Shown here in pieces: positions 31,044 to 42,407 of a stretch of DNA of 52,248 bases (the first letter of the stretch is position 1; the number at the start of each line of letters is the position of its first letter). This DNA comes from Glomus cerebriforme (Eukaryota; Glomeromycota; Glomeromycetes; Glomerales; Glomeraceae): contig QKYT01000150.1 of NCBI GenBank assembly GCA_003550305.1, positions 6,544 to 58,791 of the forward strand, given 5' to 3'. The notes under the pieces were generated by a model, which saw only the letters and a list, made by a program, of their open reading frames with translations, had not been told where the DNA came from and searched no databases. Position numbers and translations under genes: made by a program.

Positions 31044-32517
31044 ATGGTTGATAGTTTTTTACAAAAATTATCACAAAATTTACTTGAAATTTTAGATGAT
31101 GATGAATATTATGATATTACTATTGAAGTTGGTAATGACCCTCACGTAAAAATATTTCGTGCTCACATGGTAATTTTAAGTTATCGTTCTTTTTATTCAC
31201 GAAGAATTTTATTAACTAATAATAAAAAGAAAAATGATGGAACTTTGGCACATATTAAATTACCAAATATTTTACCTGAAATTTTTCAAATAATTTTAAG
31301 GTAAGGAATAATAAAATAGTTAAAAAATATATTTAATATATTTTTGTTTCAATGAACATATTTTTAAATCTTTAAAAAAAAAAAAAAATTTTTATTTCTT
31401 TAGGTATATTTATAGAGGGAGTCTTACTTTCGCGAAATCTGATGATGTCATTAAAACCTTGATTGCTGCTAGTGAATTTAATCTTCAAGAATTAGTTGAA
31501 TATATACAATCTAATTTAATTAAATATCATACGACTTGGTTAGAACAAAATTTTGATCTGATATGTCAAACAAGCTTTAAAAATAGTTCTTTCTTGGAAC
31601 TTCAAAAGTATTGTACTGATTTAATTTCAAAAGAGCCGGAAAAAATATTCGAATCACTCAAATTTTCTTTCATTCCAGAAAAACTTTTGATTTCATTTAT
31701 TCAAAATGATAATCGTAAAATGAGTGAAATTCAAGTTTGGAAATACGTTCTTAAATGGGGATATGCTCAAAATCCAGAACTTACTCCTGATCCAACAAAC
31801 TTTTCAAATGATGATTTTGATGTATTAAAAAATACCTTACAACAATGTATTCCGTTGGTTGAATTTCATAATTTAACTTCTAAAGAATTTTTGAATAATG
31901 TATTTCCTTATAGAAAACTTTTACCTGAGGAATTATATATAAATTTATTAAAACTTTTTTTGAATAATGATTATAAACCAACTAGAATATCAAAGGAAAT
32001 TAAAGTAATTATTGATTCAAAAATTATTACGTCTCAACATGCTGAATTAATTTCAAAATGGATTAATAGATTAGATATTACAGATAATCTAACATCATCA
32101 TATGAATTCAAATTAATTCTTCGTGGATCTCGTGATGGGTTTGGGCCTGGTATTTTCCATAGTATCTGTGATAATAAATCTAGTACTGTAACGATTATTA
32201 AAGTGAAAAACTGTGATGAAATTCTTGGAGGGTATAATCCAATTGAATGGAAATCTGGTTTTAGTTATGGCATTACTAAAGAAAGTTTTATCTTTTCTTT
32301 TAATGATAGTATTGAAAATTATATTTTAAGTCGAGTAAATAATGAAAGACATGCCACGTTTAATAATCCTTTATGCGGTCCATCATTTGGTCAAGGTCTT
32401 GTTATGCAGGGAAATAGTGGTTATTGTTGTAAGGAAGATATTTATGAAAAATTAATCAGAGGAACTGAACAACGTTTTTCTGTAGAAGAATATGAAGTAT
32501 TTTTATTTTTCCATTAG
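31044..32517 (+). CDS. BTB-BACK-TLDc protein, 456 aa (gene D)
   Basis: Two exons: 31044-31300 and 31404-32517, with a 103-nt GTAAGG...TTTTAG-type intron at the same position and phase as the paralogues. ATG 31044 lies in the shared TATAATGG context. BTB core (ILDDDEYYDITIEVGNDPH, IFRAHMVILSYRSFYSR), BACK (IPEKLLISFIQNDNRKM, VWKYVLKWGYAQNPELTP) and TLDc (LRGSRDGFGPGIFHSICDN, TIIKVKNCDEILGGYNPIEW, CGPSFGQGLVM) are all complete. Unlike genes C, E and F it has only a short BACK-TLDc linker. The C-terminus ends EVFLFFH rather than the EVFQI(T/I) of the others, a small terminal divergence that may matter for the last TLDc strand. The only intact family member here on the plus strand. Confidence 0.88.
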
Positions 32518-33622
32518 AATTTAATCTTTTTTTTTGTAACTAAATATTTTATTCTACGAAAATTAAACGAATATTTTATCGATGTTATATAAAAGTATGT
32601 GCGTAATAAATTTTTTGAAATTTTTTTTTTTGAACGACAAAACTTCGAACAGTATATTTTTCATATTACAGTACATAAAAATTCAAGAAAAATTCAGGTT
32701 GATATTTTTTGAATCAAATTAGAAATAAATAATGTTTATTGTATTCATTTTATATGATAGAAATTTATGTTTTTACTACGGAAGAATTGTATCATTTTTT
32801 TTTTTTTTTTTTTTTTTTTTGCTAAAAGAGTAATTTAATTTTAGGAATTAATTATTTTTTAAAGGTTTTTTGTACAAATGACATAACCGTAATCTTAAGA
32901 ATAAAGTACGATTTGTAATTATGTTATTTTTGAAATCGAAATTGATCTGAGAGCAAGTCTCTATTAAAAAATGGAAGCTAGGACGCCAATTTGACGCCAA
33001 TTTATGATTATCTCTGGGAATTTTAGGAACAGTAGCCAGTTATTATTAGAATTTTAAATTAATGTAATAGTTGAAAAGTAGTTGAAGTTCAAAGATACTT
33101 AGTTATCATTTTCCTATTATTCTTTGCAATAAGAACCATATAGGCTGAACGTATATAAATCTTTCGTTAATTATTAAAATATGAGAAGTCCATTGACCAT
33201 TTAGTAACAATAGAATGGGCAATTTTACTCATCATTTTACTTTTTTTTATTTTATTTGTATTTTTATTCATTCTTGAAACTAAATAATAATTCCGATTAT
33301 TTAAATTGCTTCTAATCCTAATATCCTTAACAGTTAATGATACTGTAAATGTTAATAATCTATTTGAGATTTTCAAATTTATGCAGAAATCCGGTTGATA
33401 GAATTAAAAAAAAAAATTAATTTCAAACTTCGATAATAAAACAAATTTTATTATGAGATTACACTTTAATGGATATTATATAAAAGAAACCATGGAAAAA
33501 TCGGAATTCCTGCTCAATCAATAATCATTTGCACTTTAAATAGCAATTTATTAAGAGGATACATAATAATAAGATACTTTTATCAAGAATCAACCAACCC
33601 AAATTTTTTAAAAATTATAAAA
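32518..33622. other. Intergenic between convergent BTB genes
   Basis: AT-rich. A run of 26 T lies at 32795-32820. GACGCCAATTT is directly repeated at about 32980. No gene is supported; a 69-codon minus-strand ORF (33167-33376) is not convincing. Confidence 0.5.
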
Positions 33623-35202
33623 TTAAACGAGTTTTTTTGTAACTTGAAATACTTCATATTCTTCTACGGAAAATCTACTATTATTTCTGATAAATTTTTC
33701 ATAAGAATTTTTTTCACAGATACTATTATTAAAATGTTTGCTTCCACGCAAAATAAGGTCACTCATACCAAATGATGGTCCACGATCAGTGTGATTAGAT
33801 GTGGCAAACTTTTTGTTCTTTATACGACTTAAAATATGATTTTCGATACTATAATTATTATAAAAAGAAAATATAAAACTATCATTGGTAATGCCATAAG
33901 TACTATCAGATTTCCATTCAATGGGATTATATCCTCCAAGAATTTCATTACTGTCCTTCACTTTAATAATTGTTAAAGTACGGGATTGATTATTACACAT
34001 TTTATGGAACTTATTACCCTTAAACCCATCACGAGTTCCACGAAGAATTAATCTGAATTCATATGATGCATTAACATCATCTCTATCAATCCATCTTGAA
34101 ATTATTTTAACATGTTCTAATGTAATAATTCTTGAATTAATACTTATAATATTTGTAGCTCTTGTAGAATTTGCGGAATTTGCAGAATTTCCAGCATTTG
34201 TATAATTTGTAAAATTTGTCGACCTGGTAGCATTAATATCTTCAAATAATTGAGCTTCTGGTTTAATCTCTTTAACCTCCTCAGGTTCTGATTGCTCAGT
34301 TGGTTTATAATCGTGATCCAAAAAAAGTTTTAACAAACTTAAAAATAATTCCTCGGATAAAATTTCTCTATAAGGAAAAACATTATCCAAAAATTCTTTA
34401 GAAGACAAATTATCGAACTTAATAAAAGGAATACACTGTTGTAAGGTATTTTTTAATGCATTGAAATCATCATTTATAAAACTTGTAGGATCAGAGGGAA
34501 GTTCTGGATTTTGATTAAGTCCCCATTTAAGCACGTGTTGCCAAACTTGAACTTCGTCCATTTGAAGATTATCATTTTGAAGAAGCGTGACCAAAATTTT
34601 TTCTGGAATTGAAGAAAAATCAATTGATTTGAATATCTTATCAGGTTTCTTAGAAATTAACTCAGTACAAAATTTTTGAAGTTCAGAGAAAGAATCATTT
34701 TCAAAACTTGTTTGATATATCAGATTAAAATTTTGTTCTAACCAAGTTATATGGTTCCCAATCATAGAAGATTGTATGTGACTAACTAATTCTTGAAGAT
34801 TAAGCTCACTGGCAGCAACCAAGGTTTTTATGATATCATCATATCCCCCAAAAGAAAGTCTTCCTCCGTAAATATACCTAAGAAAAAAATTTTTTTTTTT
34901 GAAAAATATATTTTTAAAAATAGTAATTTTCTTAAATTCTTCTCTCACCTTAATATAATTTGAAAAATCTCAGGTAAAATATTTGGTAATTTGATATGTA
35001 TTAAACTTCCATCGCTCTTTTTTTTATTGGTTGACAAAAGTTTTCGCAAATAAGGAGAACGATAATTTAAGATGACCATATGAGCACGAAATATTTTTGC
35101 GTAAGGGTCATTACCAACTTCAATAGTGATATCATAATATTCGTCATCATCTAAAATTTCAAGTAAATTTTGTGATAATTTTGATAAAAATTTATCATCC
35201 AT
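33623..35202 (-). CDS. BTB-BACK-TLDc protein, 502 aa (gene E)
   Basis: Exons 34949-35202 and 33623-34877, with a 71-nt intron (GTGAGA donor, unlike the GTAAG of most siblings). The intron happens to be open in one frame, which could mislead a gene caller into starting exon 2 early. ATG 35202 in TATAATGG context. BTB (LDDDEYYDITIEVGNDPYAK, AHMVILNYRSPYLRKLL), BACK (KPDKIFKSIDFSSIPEKI, VWQHVLKWGLNQNPELP), acidic linker (EPEEVKEIKPEAQLFEDIN) followed by an Asn/Ala/Ser/Thr repeat tract, and TLDc (RGTRDGFKGNKFHKMCNNQ, TIIKVKDSNEILGGYNPIEW). Closest to gene C at 13921 in exons and 5' leader, so a recent duplicate. Confidence 0.9.
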
Positions 35203-36290
35203 TATAACGAATTCAACTTTTTTTTTTAAATAAAAAAAAGTAAGTTTGAATGAATCCTAATTTAAATTTATTAAGGGTATGGTTAATCTTAGGCCGGACC
35301 AATTAAAAAGTTTGATTAACATAACATATGAAGTCATGGGGATTGAAGGAATAGGTGTGATACATGAGAACATGTTTCCAAAATTTAGTTGCTTACGAGA
35401 TCACGTGACCTAATCACAAAGTTGTCTGAAATTAAAATCAGTATTTAATTAGGCATAACCCGTCACGCTGCGCTGGGAATAAGACTTTCCTATCAAGTTA
35501 AGAGAGTAACAATAGCATGTTTATATTTTATATTATTTGCTATGTAATAGGCCTAGATTTTTACTATTATTATGATGAAGTTAGAAGTCTACCTGCTACT
35601 ACTAATTAGTATTAGTAAAATGTCAAATTACCGAAAACTAAAAATAATTTTTTTGCATTTTTTTCACATTAGTAATACTCTAGTAATCAACACAAATTTG
35701 TACAACGTGATCATCATGTTACATTTGTTATACAAAATAACAATATCACAAATAAAAAACATATTTAGTTAGCTGAGTAACATATGATCCATATGGAATT
35801 CTATGAAGAAGTTTCTTTAATGAGTGACCAGCCAAACTTTAACACAAAATCAAGTTATATAGTTAGCCTAGTTAACATCAGTATTTCTATGGATTTCTAG
35901 AATTTCAAATTCGAAAAAAAAAATTCTATAAAGAAATTCTTTAATGAATAACACAAAATTATAAGCGACACATATCATTTCAAATTTAATTCTTTTAATT
36001 TTGTTTGAAGCTTAATTCGTGATTCGTGAGTCAACTGCAAAAAATTCATACATGATTTTGGTGCAAATTTATGTCGATCACTAATGGTTTTTTTCTGATA
36101 CCCGATTTTGTGTACTCATTCAGCATTAACACATTTTAATACATAACACTTATCCCAAAGTTTCAAATAGTATATTTTTTTAAATAAATTTTTCACATAA
36201 TTTTTGACTTTTATTTGACGCCACGCCAGATTCCCACTTTCTGCAGATCCTTTGCAGTTGACTTACCGATCACGAATTAAATGTAATAAG
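35203..36290. other. Intergenic between divergent genes
   Basis: About 1.1 kb between gene E (minus) and the kinase (plus), so it must hold both promoters. A short GC-richer patch occurs at 35455-35480 (AACCCGTCACGCTGCGCTGG). The 5' leader of the kinase includes GACGCCACGCCAGATTCCC near 36219. No TATA-like element stands out in such AT-rich DNA. Confidence 0.45.
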
Positions 36291-39200
36291 ATGGACAAAA
36301 ATTCTTTTAATCCAACACCTAGATTAAAATCTAGTCCCATACCGATTCTATTTACTCCTTTCAATGAAAACCAGTTATATTGTAGCACTTGTAAAAGAAT
36401 TTATTCTTTTACAATTTTATCTTCTCAAAGATATTGCATAAGTTGTTTATTTAAATATCTTGATGATAATGATGATGTTACATGTTTGGATGTATATGTG
36501 CAACAATATGGACAGGTTTCACATTTTAATCAAATAAGGAACACATCATGTTACCGTAATGATGATGAAAAATTTTGTAAATTATGTGAGAAATTAATTT
36601 ACAAACAGACTTCATTAATTTATAATCTTGAGATTGAATTGTGTTCAGATTGTTATCGAATTTCCTCTGGATGGATAGGATCAAATTTGACAAATAAACC
36701 TATTCCAATTCTTTACTTATCATGGTGGGATGCTAGTTGCAAATGCAGAATTTGTACTTATCCTTTGCAAAACATTTCTGATTGTCAAAAATGGTGTCCA
36801 TATTGCGTTATGATTTATACTGGATGCAGATATTGTTTGACAACAAATATTATTTTTGGAATTACTGATCAATCTCAATGTAAAAAGTGCGAAAGAACAT
36901 CATACATTACTATTAATATGACAAATATAAAAGAATGCTTTTCAGATATCAACACTCATAAACATAATCGGATTGCTAATTATGTGAATAATGTTGATAA
37001 AAATTCTAATCCATTAGAGATATATGATTTCATAGATAAGCTTAATTACATTTCTCTAAAGCCATTAATGGATTGGACTTTATCTTTTCAAATTACAAAT
37101 TTGGAAAATAATGAAAATTCATTTAGTTTAACTATACCAATTGTGTTTGTTCCTTTTAATAATAATGAGAATTACTGCTGTCTTTATTGTAGTAGGAAAT
37201 ATTCGATATCACTTCTATTTAATCAAAAATATTGCAAACATTGTTTGTTTTTGTATATTAAATATACAACTAATAATAACATAGATGCACTTATAAGCAC
37301 AAATTCTACTATATGTCAAAAACATGAAACGAGAGGTTTGGAATTCTATACACAAAATATTCAAGAATGGTGCAAAAGTTGTTCTGAAGTCTATCATTTT
37401 AATCAAATAATTACAAATCATAGAATTGATATAAATTATCATGAAAATCAAAGATTTATTAAAAGTGAAAAGGATTGTAAATTATGTGGAAAGCTAATTT
37501 ATAAACAGATAACTTCAAATAATATTGAGCTTAAATTATGCTCAGATTGTTATCGAATTTCTTCTGGATGGATAAAATCAACTTTGAACAAAGTATTTCC
37601 AATTCTTTATTTACCATGGTGGGATGCCTATGATCAATGCTTAGTTTGTGGTCAATTACTGCGATTTAACTCGGATTGTCAAAAATGGTGTTCATATTGC
37701 GTTATAATTTATACTGGATGCAGATATTGTTTGACAACAAATATTATTTTTGGAATTATTGAACGATCTCAATGTAGAAAATGCAAAAGAATATCAGTCA
37801 TTACTATTGATATGACAAATATAAAAGAATACTTTTCAGATATCAACATTCATAATCATGATCAGATTGCTAATTATATGAATAATATTGATGAAAATTC
37901 TAATCCATTAGATGTATATAGTTTTATAGATAAACTTAATTATCTTCCTTCAAATATAAACTGGTTTAAATGGATTCCATATTCTCAAATCACAAATTTG
38001 AAACAAATAGCAAAAGGGGGATTTGGTATTATTTATAAAGCAAATTGGTTAGGTAAAGATGTTGCAGTAAAAAGATTTTTGAATTCGCAAGTTATGGGTC
38101 GATATTTTTTAAATGAGGTAATTATTTTTATGTTATATTTATGTCATTGATTTATTTAGTTTAATAACTTATATATATATATTAGGCAAAAGCACTTTTT
38201 CAATGTTATAACCTGGTATATATCGTTAAAGTTCATGGATGTACACAAGATCCCGAAACAAAAGATTTCATGTTAATAATGGAATATGCAAATGGTGGAA
38301 ATTTGCATAACTATTTGCAAAAGAATTTTGTAGATATTACATGGAAAAAAAAATTATATATTTTATGGAAAATTTCAGAAGGGTATCTAATTTATATATA
38401 TTTATTAATTATTGGTTAATATTTTCATACTAATTATTATCTTTTCATTTCAGTCTTAATGCCATCCATAAAAAAAATTTTATGCATCGAGATTTCCATA
38501 GTGGAAATATATTATTATCATCATATCAAGCATGGTTAGTTTGCGATTTAGGACTATCACAACCTGCAAATAATACTTCACTAAATGAAATATATGGAGT
38601 AATACCTTATATTGCACCAGAAGTATTTAAGGATACTGCATTTACAAAAGAATCTGATATTTATAGTATTGGCATGATCATGTGGGAATTAACAACAGGT
38701 TGTAAACCTTTTGCCAATGTTGAACATGATATAATTCTTATTATTAGAATTATTGATGGAAAACGACCTGAAATTACAAGTGATACTCCTGAATGTTTTG
38801 CTAATTTGATAAAAAGATGCTGGAGTTCTAACACTTCAGAAAGACCTTCTATAGCTGAAATTACAGAAATATTTTGTGATTGGTATATCAGAAATAAATG
38901 TATTGAACAATTTCAACAAGCTGAAAAAAAAAGATTAGAATTAATACAATTAAAGAAACTTGGCCCTGAATTTAGTGAAAAACCTCATTCTGGTGCTATT
39001 TATACTAGTAGAAAATTAAGTTCTATGATGTCTAATTTGTCTTCAATGACTTCAATCGATACGCAAGGTATGTATTATGCTTTAAAAAGAAAATAAAATA
39101 TCAAAATTAATATTTAAAATCAAAATTATTATTTTGGTTGTTTTAGATAATAACCCAGTTGAAGATAATGAAGGTAAATTCATATTCATTAAGCAATTAT

Positions 39201-39594
39201 ACATTAAAGAAGTATTAAAGAATGTTGATTTTAATATCAATTTACCTTTTTTAGAATATATTACTAAAGAGCATGATCTTGATATTAGCATAAGGTATTC
39301 ATATTATATTATATCACAAGGAAAAAATTTAAACCCCAATATTAATTTGATCCATTAATCAATGCAATAGTTCAAATGTAAGTTCTATCGTTTTGAAAAC
39401 TCAACACTCTATTTATAATATTAAATCAAAAAAGCGAAATATTGAAGAATCACAAATTGAAACTCAGGATCATGGTTAGTAATTTATATGTACAATGATT
39501 TTACGTTTTATAAATAAATATTGCTAATTTTTAATATAAATTCTTTTAATTAAAAATAGGAAAGCATATTAAAACTGATACCAATTCGTATTAA
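36291..39594 (+). CDS. TKL-like protein kinase with duplicated Cys-rich module, 947 aa
   Basis: Seven exons: 36291-38117, 38186-38382, 38454-39067, 39147-39173, 39255-39294, 39371-39474, 39560-39594; all GT...AG and the frame sums to a stop. The ATG is at 36291 (upstream frame has only TTG). Residues about 18-275 and 280-560 are two copies of a Cys-rich, probably zinc-binding module (CKLCxKLIYKQ; CSDCYRISSGWI; CQKWCxYC; TGCRYCLTTNIIFG). The kinase domain starts at about 560: glycine loop KGGFG (G576-G579), VAVK lysine K594, HRD 686-688 in HRDFHSGN, DLG instead of DFG at 706-708, then IAPE and a DIYSIGMIMWEL segment. All catalytic residues are present, so it is probably active on Ser/Thr or Tyr. 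After the kinase domain lie four short exons encoding a charged tail (DNNPVEDNE, EYITKEHDLDISI). Confidence 0.88.
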
Positions 39595-40380
39595 ATTTTA
39601 AAAACAAATGTGGATTTTATTTTGCGCATTATAGGTATATTTCTTATCGTTTTATAGATTTATTTATTATTTTTGAAAAACATCATTATTTCTATTGTAT
39701 TAGTTTGAATTTTTTTTTTACATTTATATTTTAATAAAATATTCAAATAAATGATAATGGATTAATTAACTTTCAAAAAACCACAATAATTTTAATATAA
39801 AAATTATAAATTTGTAATTTAGGCTGATATTTAGGCCAGGAAAAATACTTAATGCATAATTTGTCAACGTCATAATCTATATAAAATTTCGTAAATTTGT
39901 GATAATAATTTTTCATTTACACATTTTTTTAATGTTTAAATTTTCAAAAATTTTGTTTAAAAACATTGTTAATTAAATAATTCCTTGACTTTTAGTAAAT
40001 AAAATTGGCAACATGATATTCAAATTTCAAATATTGTTTTACTCTTTCTATTTGATTCGTTCCTAAATCATTATAATATTTATATTTCATTTTGTTGAAT
40101 GTTTGTCAATTCAAATTCATGCAGCAAATATTCTATAGAAGAAAAAAATTGATTACTGTTTCACGTTATGACGTGAATATCATGGATCGAACAACAAATC
40201 AGTATAACAAATAATAAAAAGGATAAATAATAATTATACAATAAAATGCGATTTGTAAGATAATAATATATTTTTTTTAATAGTCACGTAAACAATCAAT
40301 TTTTTTTTTATTTCATAGCATAATGATCTTGCAAAACATCCAAAAATAAATAAATAATAATAATAATAATGAAAAAAAAA
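39595..40380. other. Intergenic between convergent genes
   Basis: AT-rich, with ATAATAATAATAATAATG at the 3' side next to gene F. No gene or RNA seen. Confidence 0.5.
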
Positions 40381-42016
40381 TTAAATATTTGTAATTTGAA
40401 ATACTTCATATTCTTCTACAGAAAATTTACTATTATTTCTAATACATGTTTCATAAGAATTATTTTCACAGAGACAATTATTAAAACCTTGACTTCCACG
40501 CACAATAAGGTCACCTTTACCTTTATAACCTTTACCAAATGATGGACCACGATTATAATAATTAGATGTAGCAAACATGTTTTGATTTACACGACTTAAA
40601 ATATGATTTTCGATGGTTTGATTATTTTTAAAAGAAAATATAAAACTATCATTGGTATCACCATAAGTACCATCAGATTTCCATTCAAGTGGATTATATC
40701 CTCCAAGAATTTCGTTACTGTCTTTTACTTTGATAATTGTTAAAGTGTGAGATCGATTATCACAAATCTCATGAAATACAATAGGTGTAAATCCATCACG
40801 AGATCCACGAAGAATTAATTTGAATTCATATGAAGCATTAACATCAAATCTATTAATCCATTTTGAGATTAATTTAAAATGTTGAAATGTAATAATTCTC
40901 GAATCAATACTTGTATCATCTGTAGCTCTTGTAGAATTTGCAGAATTTGCAGCATCTGCAGAATTTGTAGAATTTGTCGACCTGGTAGTATTAATATCTT
41001 CAAATAATTGAGCTTCTGGTTTAATCTCTTTAACCTCCTCAGGTTCTGATTGTTCAGTTGGTTTATAATCGTGATCCAAAAAAAGTTTTAATAAACTTAA
41101 AAATAATTCCTCGGATAAAATTTCCCTATAAGGAAATACACTATCTAAAAATTCTTTAGAAGACATAGCATCGAACTTAATAAGAGGAATACATTGTTGT
41201 AAAGTATTCTTTAATAAACTAAAATCATCATTTGTAAAGCTTGCAGGATCAGAGGGAAGTTCTGGATGATGATTAAGTCCCCATTTAATTACATGTTGCC
41301 AAACTTGAACCACATCCATTTGAAGATTATCATTTTGAATAAGTGAGACCAAAATTTTTTCTGGAATTGAAGAAAAATTAATTGAATTAAATATCTTATC
41401 AGGTTCCTTAGATATTAATTCAGTACAAAATTTTTGAAGTTCCAAGAAAGTATCATTATCATTTTCAAAACTTGTTTGATAGATTAGATTAAAATTTTGT
41501 TCTAACCAGGTTTTATGATTTTCAATCATAGAAGTTTGTATATGACTAACTAATTCTTGAAGATTTAGTTCACTAGCAGCAACCAAGGTTTTAATGATAT
41601 CTAAAGTATCATATTTTTCCAAAGAAAGTCTTCCTCCATAAATATACCTAAAATAATTTTTTTATTATTAAAATTGTAAAAAAAAAAAAAAAAAAAAAAT
41701 TTAAAAATATGTTCATTAAACCAAATATATATATATATCCTTTATTTATCTTTTTTTTTTACCTTAAAATTATTTGAAAGATTTCAGGTAAAATGTTCGG
41801 TAATTTAATATGTACTAAACTTCCATCACTCTTCTTTTTATTTGTTGACAAAATTTTTCGCAAATAAGGAGAGCGATAATTTAAAATAACCATATGCGCA
41901 TGAAATATTCTTACGTAGGGATCATTACCTACTTCAATAGTAATATCATAATATTCGTCATCATCCAAAATTTCAAGTAAATTTTGAGATAATTTTAATA
42001 AAAATTTATCATCCAT
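40381..42016 (-). CDS. BTB-BACK-TLDc protein, 506 aa (gene F)
   Basis: Exons 41763-42016 and 40381-41647; the 115-nt intron (GTAAAAAAA donor, TTTTAG acceptor) contains a long A/T homopolymer and an (AT)n run. ATG 42016 in TATAATGG context. BTB (EILDDDEYYDITIEVGNDPY, IFHAHMVILNYRSPYLRKIL), BACK (IPEKILVSLIQNDNLQM, VWQHVIKWGLNHHPELP), linker with EPEEVKEIKPEAQLFEDIN then an S/T/N/A tract, and TLDc (LRGSRDGFTPIVFHEICDN, TIIKVKDSNEILGGYNPLEW, RGPSFGKGYKGKG). Relative to gene C there is a small insertion around the GPSFG loop (GKGYKGKGD). Upstream neighbour in the same direction is gene G. Confidence 0.9.
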
Positions 42017-42407
42017 TATAAGAATTATAAGAAAAAAAAAGAAATGTTTAAAACTGTTAAATATTTTATGTACTACACCGGAATTAAAAAATTAAAAGTA
42101 TTATTGATGTCCAATTTAAGTAATTTTCCCGGTTCCAATGTCGATCATGTAACACGAAAAAGACTAACGGAAAACTTTGACGAATCACAGATAAAATGAA
42201 AATTTACATTTTTATTATATACTGTATATTAAAATTTTTTATATTTAAAAATCTTATTTTAAAATCTAAAGGAAATTTTATAAACACATTGACTACAAAA
42301 TTATATTTATTAATATAATGTGATTTTTATTTATACCATAAAAAATTTTTTTCTATATAAAATAAAAAATTTAATCAAGTTTATGACAAGCGTTATAAAA
42401 AAAATTA
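42017..42407. other. Short intergenic gap between genes G and F
   Basis: 5' flank of gene F and 3' flank of gene G; AT-rich. Contains TATACTGTATATTAAAATTT. Nothing else recognised. Confidence 0.5.

Noticed and set aside
32795..32820. Poly-T run as a retrotransposon tail
   Set aside because: No reverse-transcriptase relic, target duplication or element body next to it; a simple homopolymer is enough.
34878..34948. Open frame joining the intron of gene E to exon 2 (MREEFKKITIF...)
   Set aside because: It is the intron read through; all paralogues splice here, and GTGAGA...TAG ends plus the frame sum support splicing.
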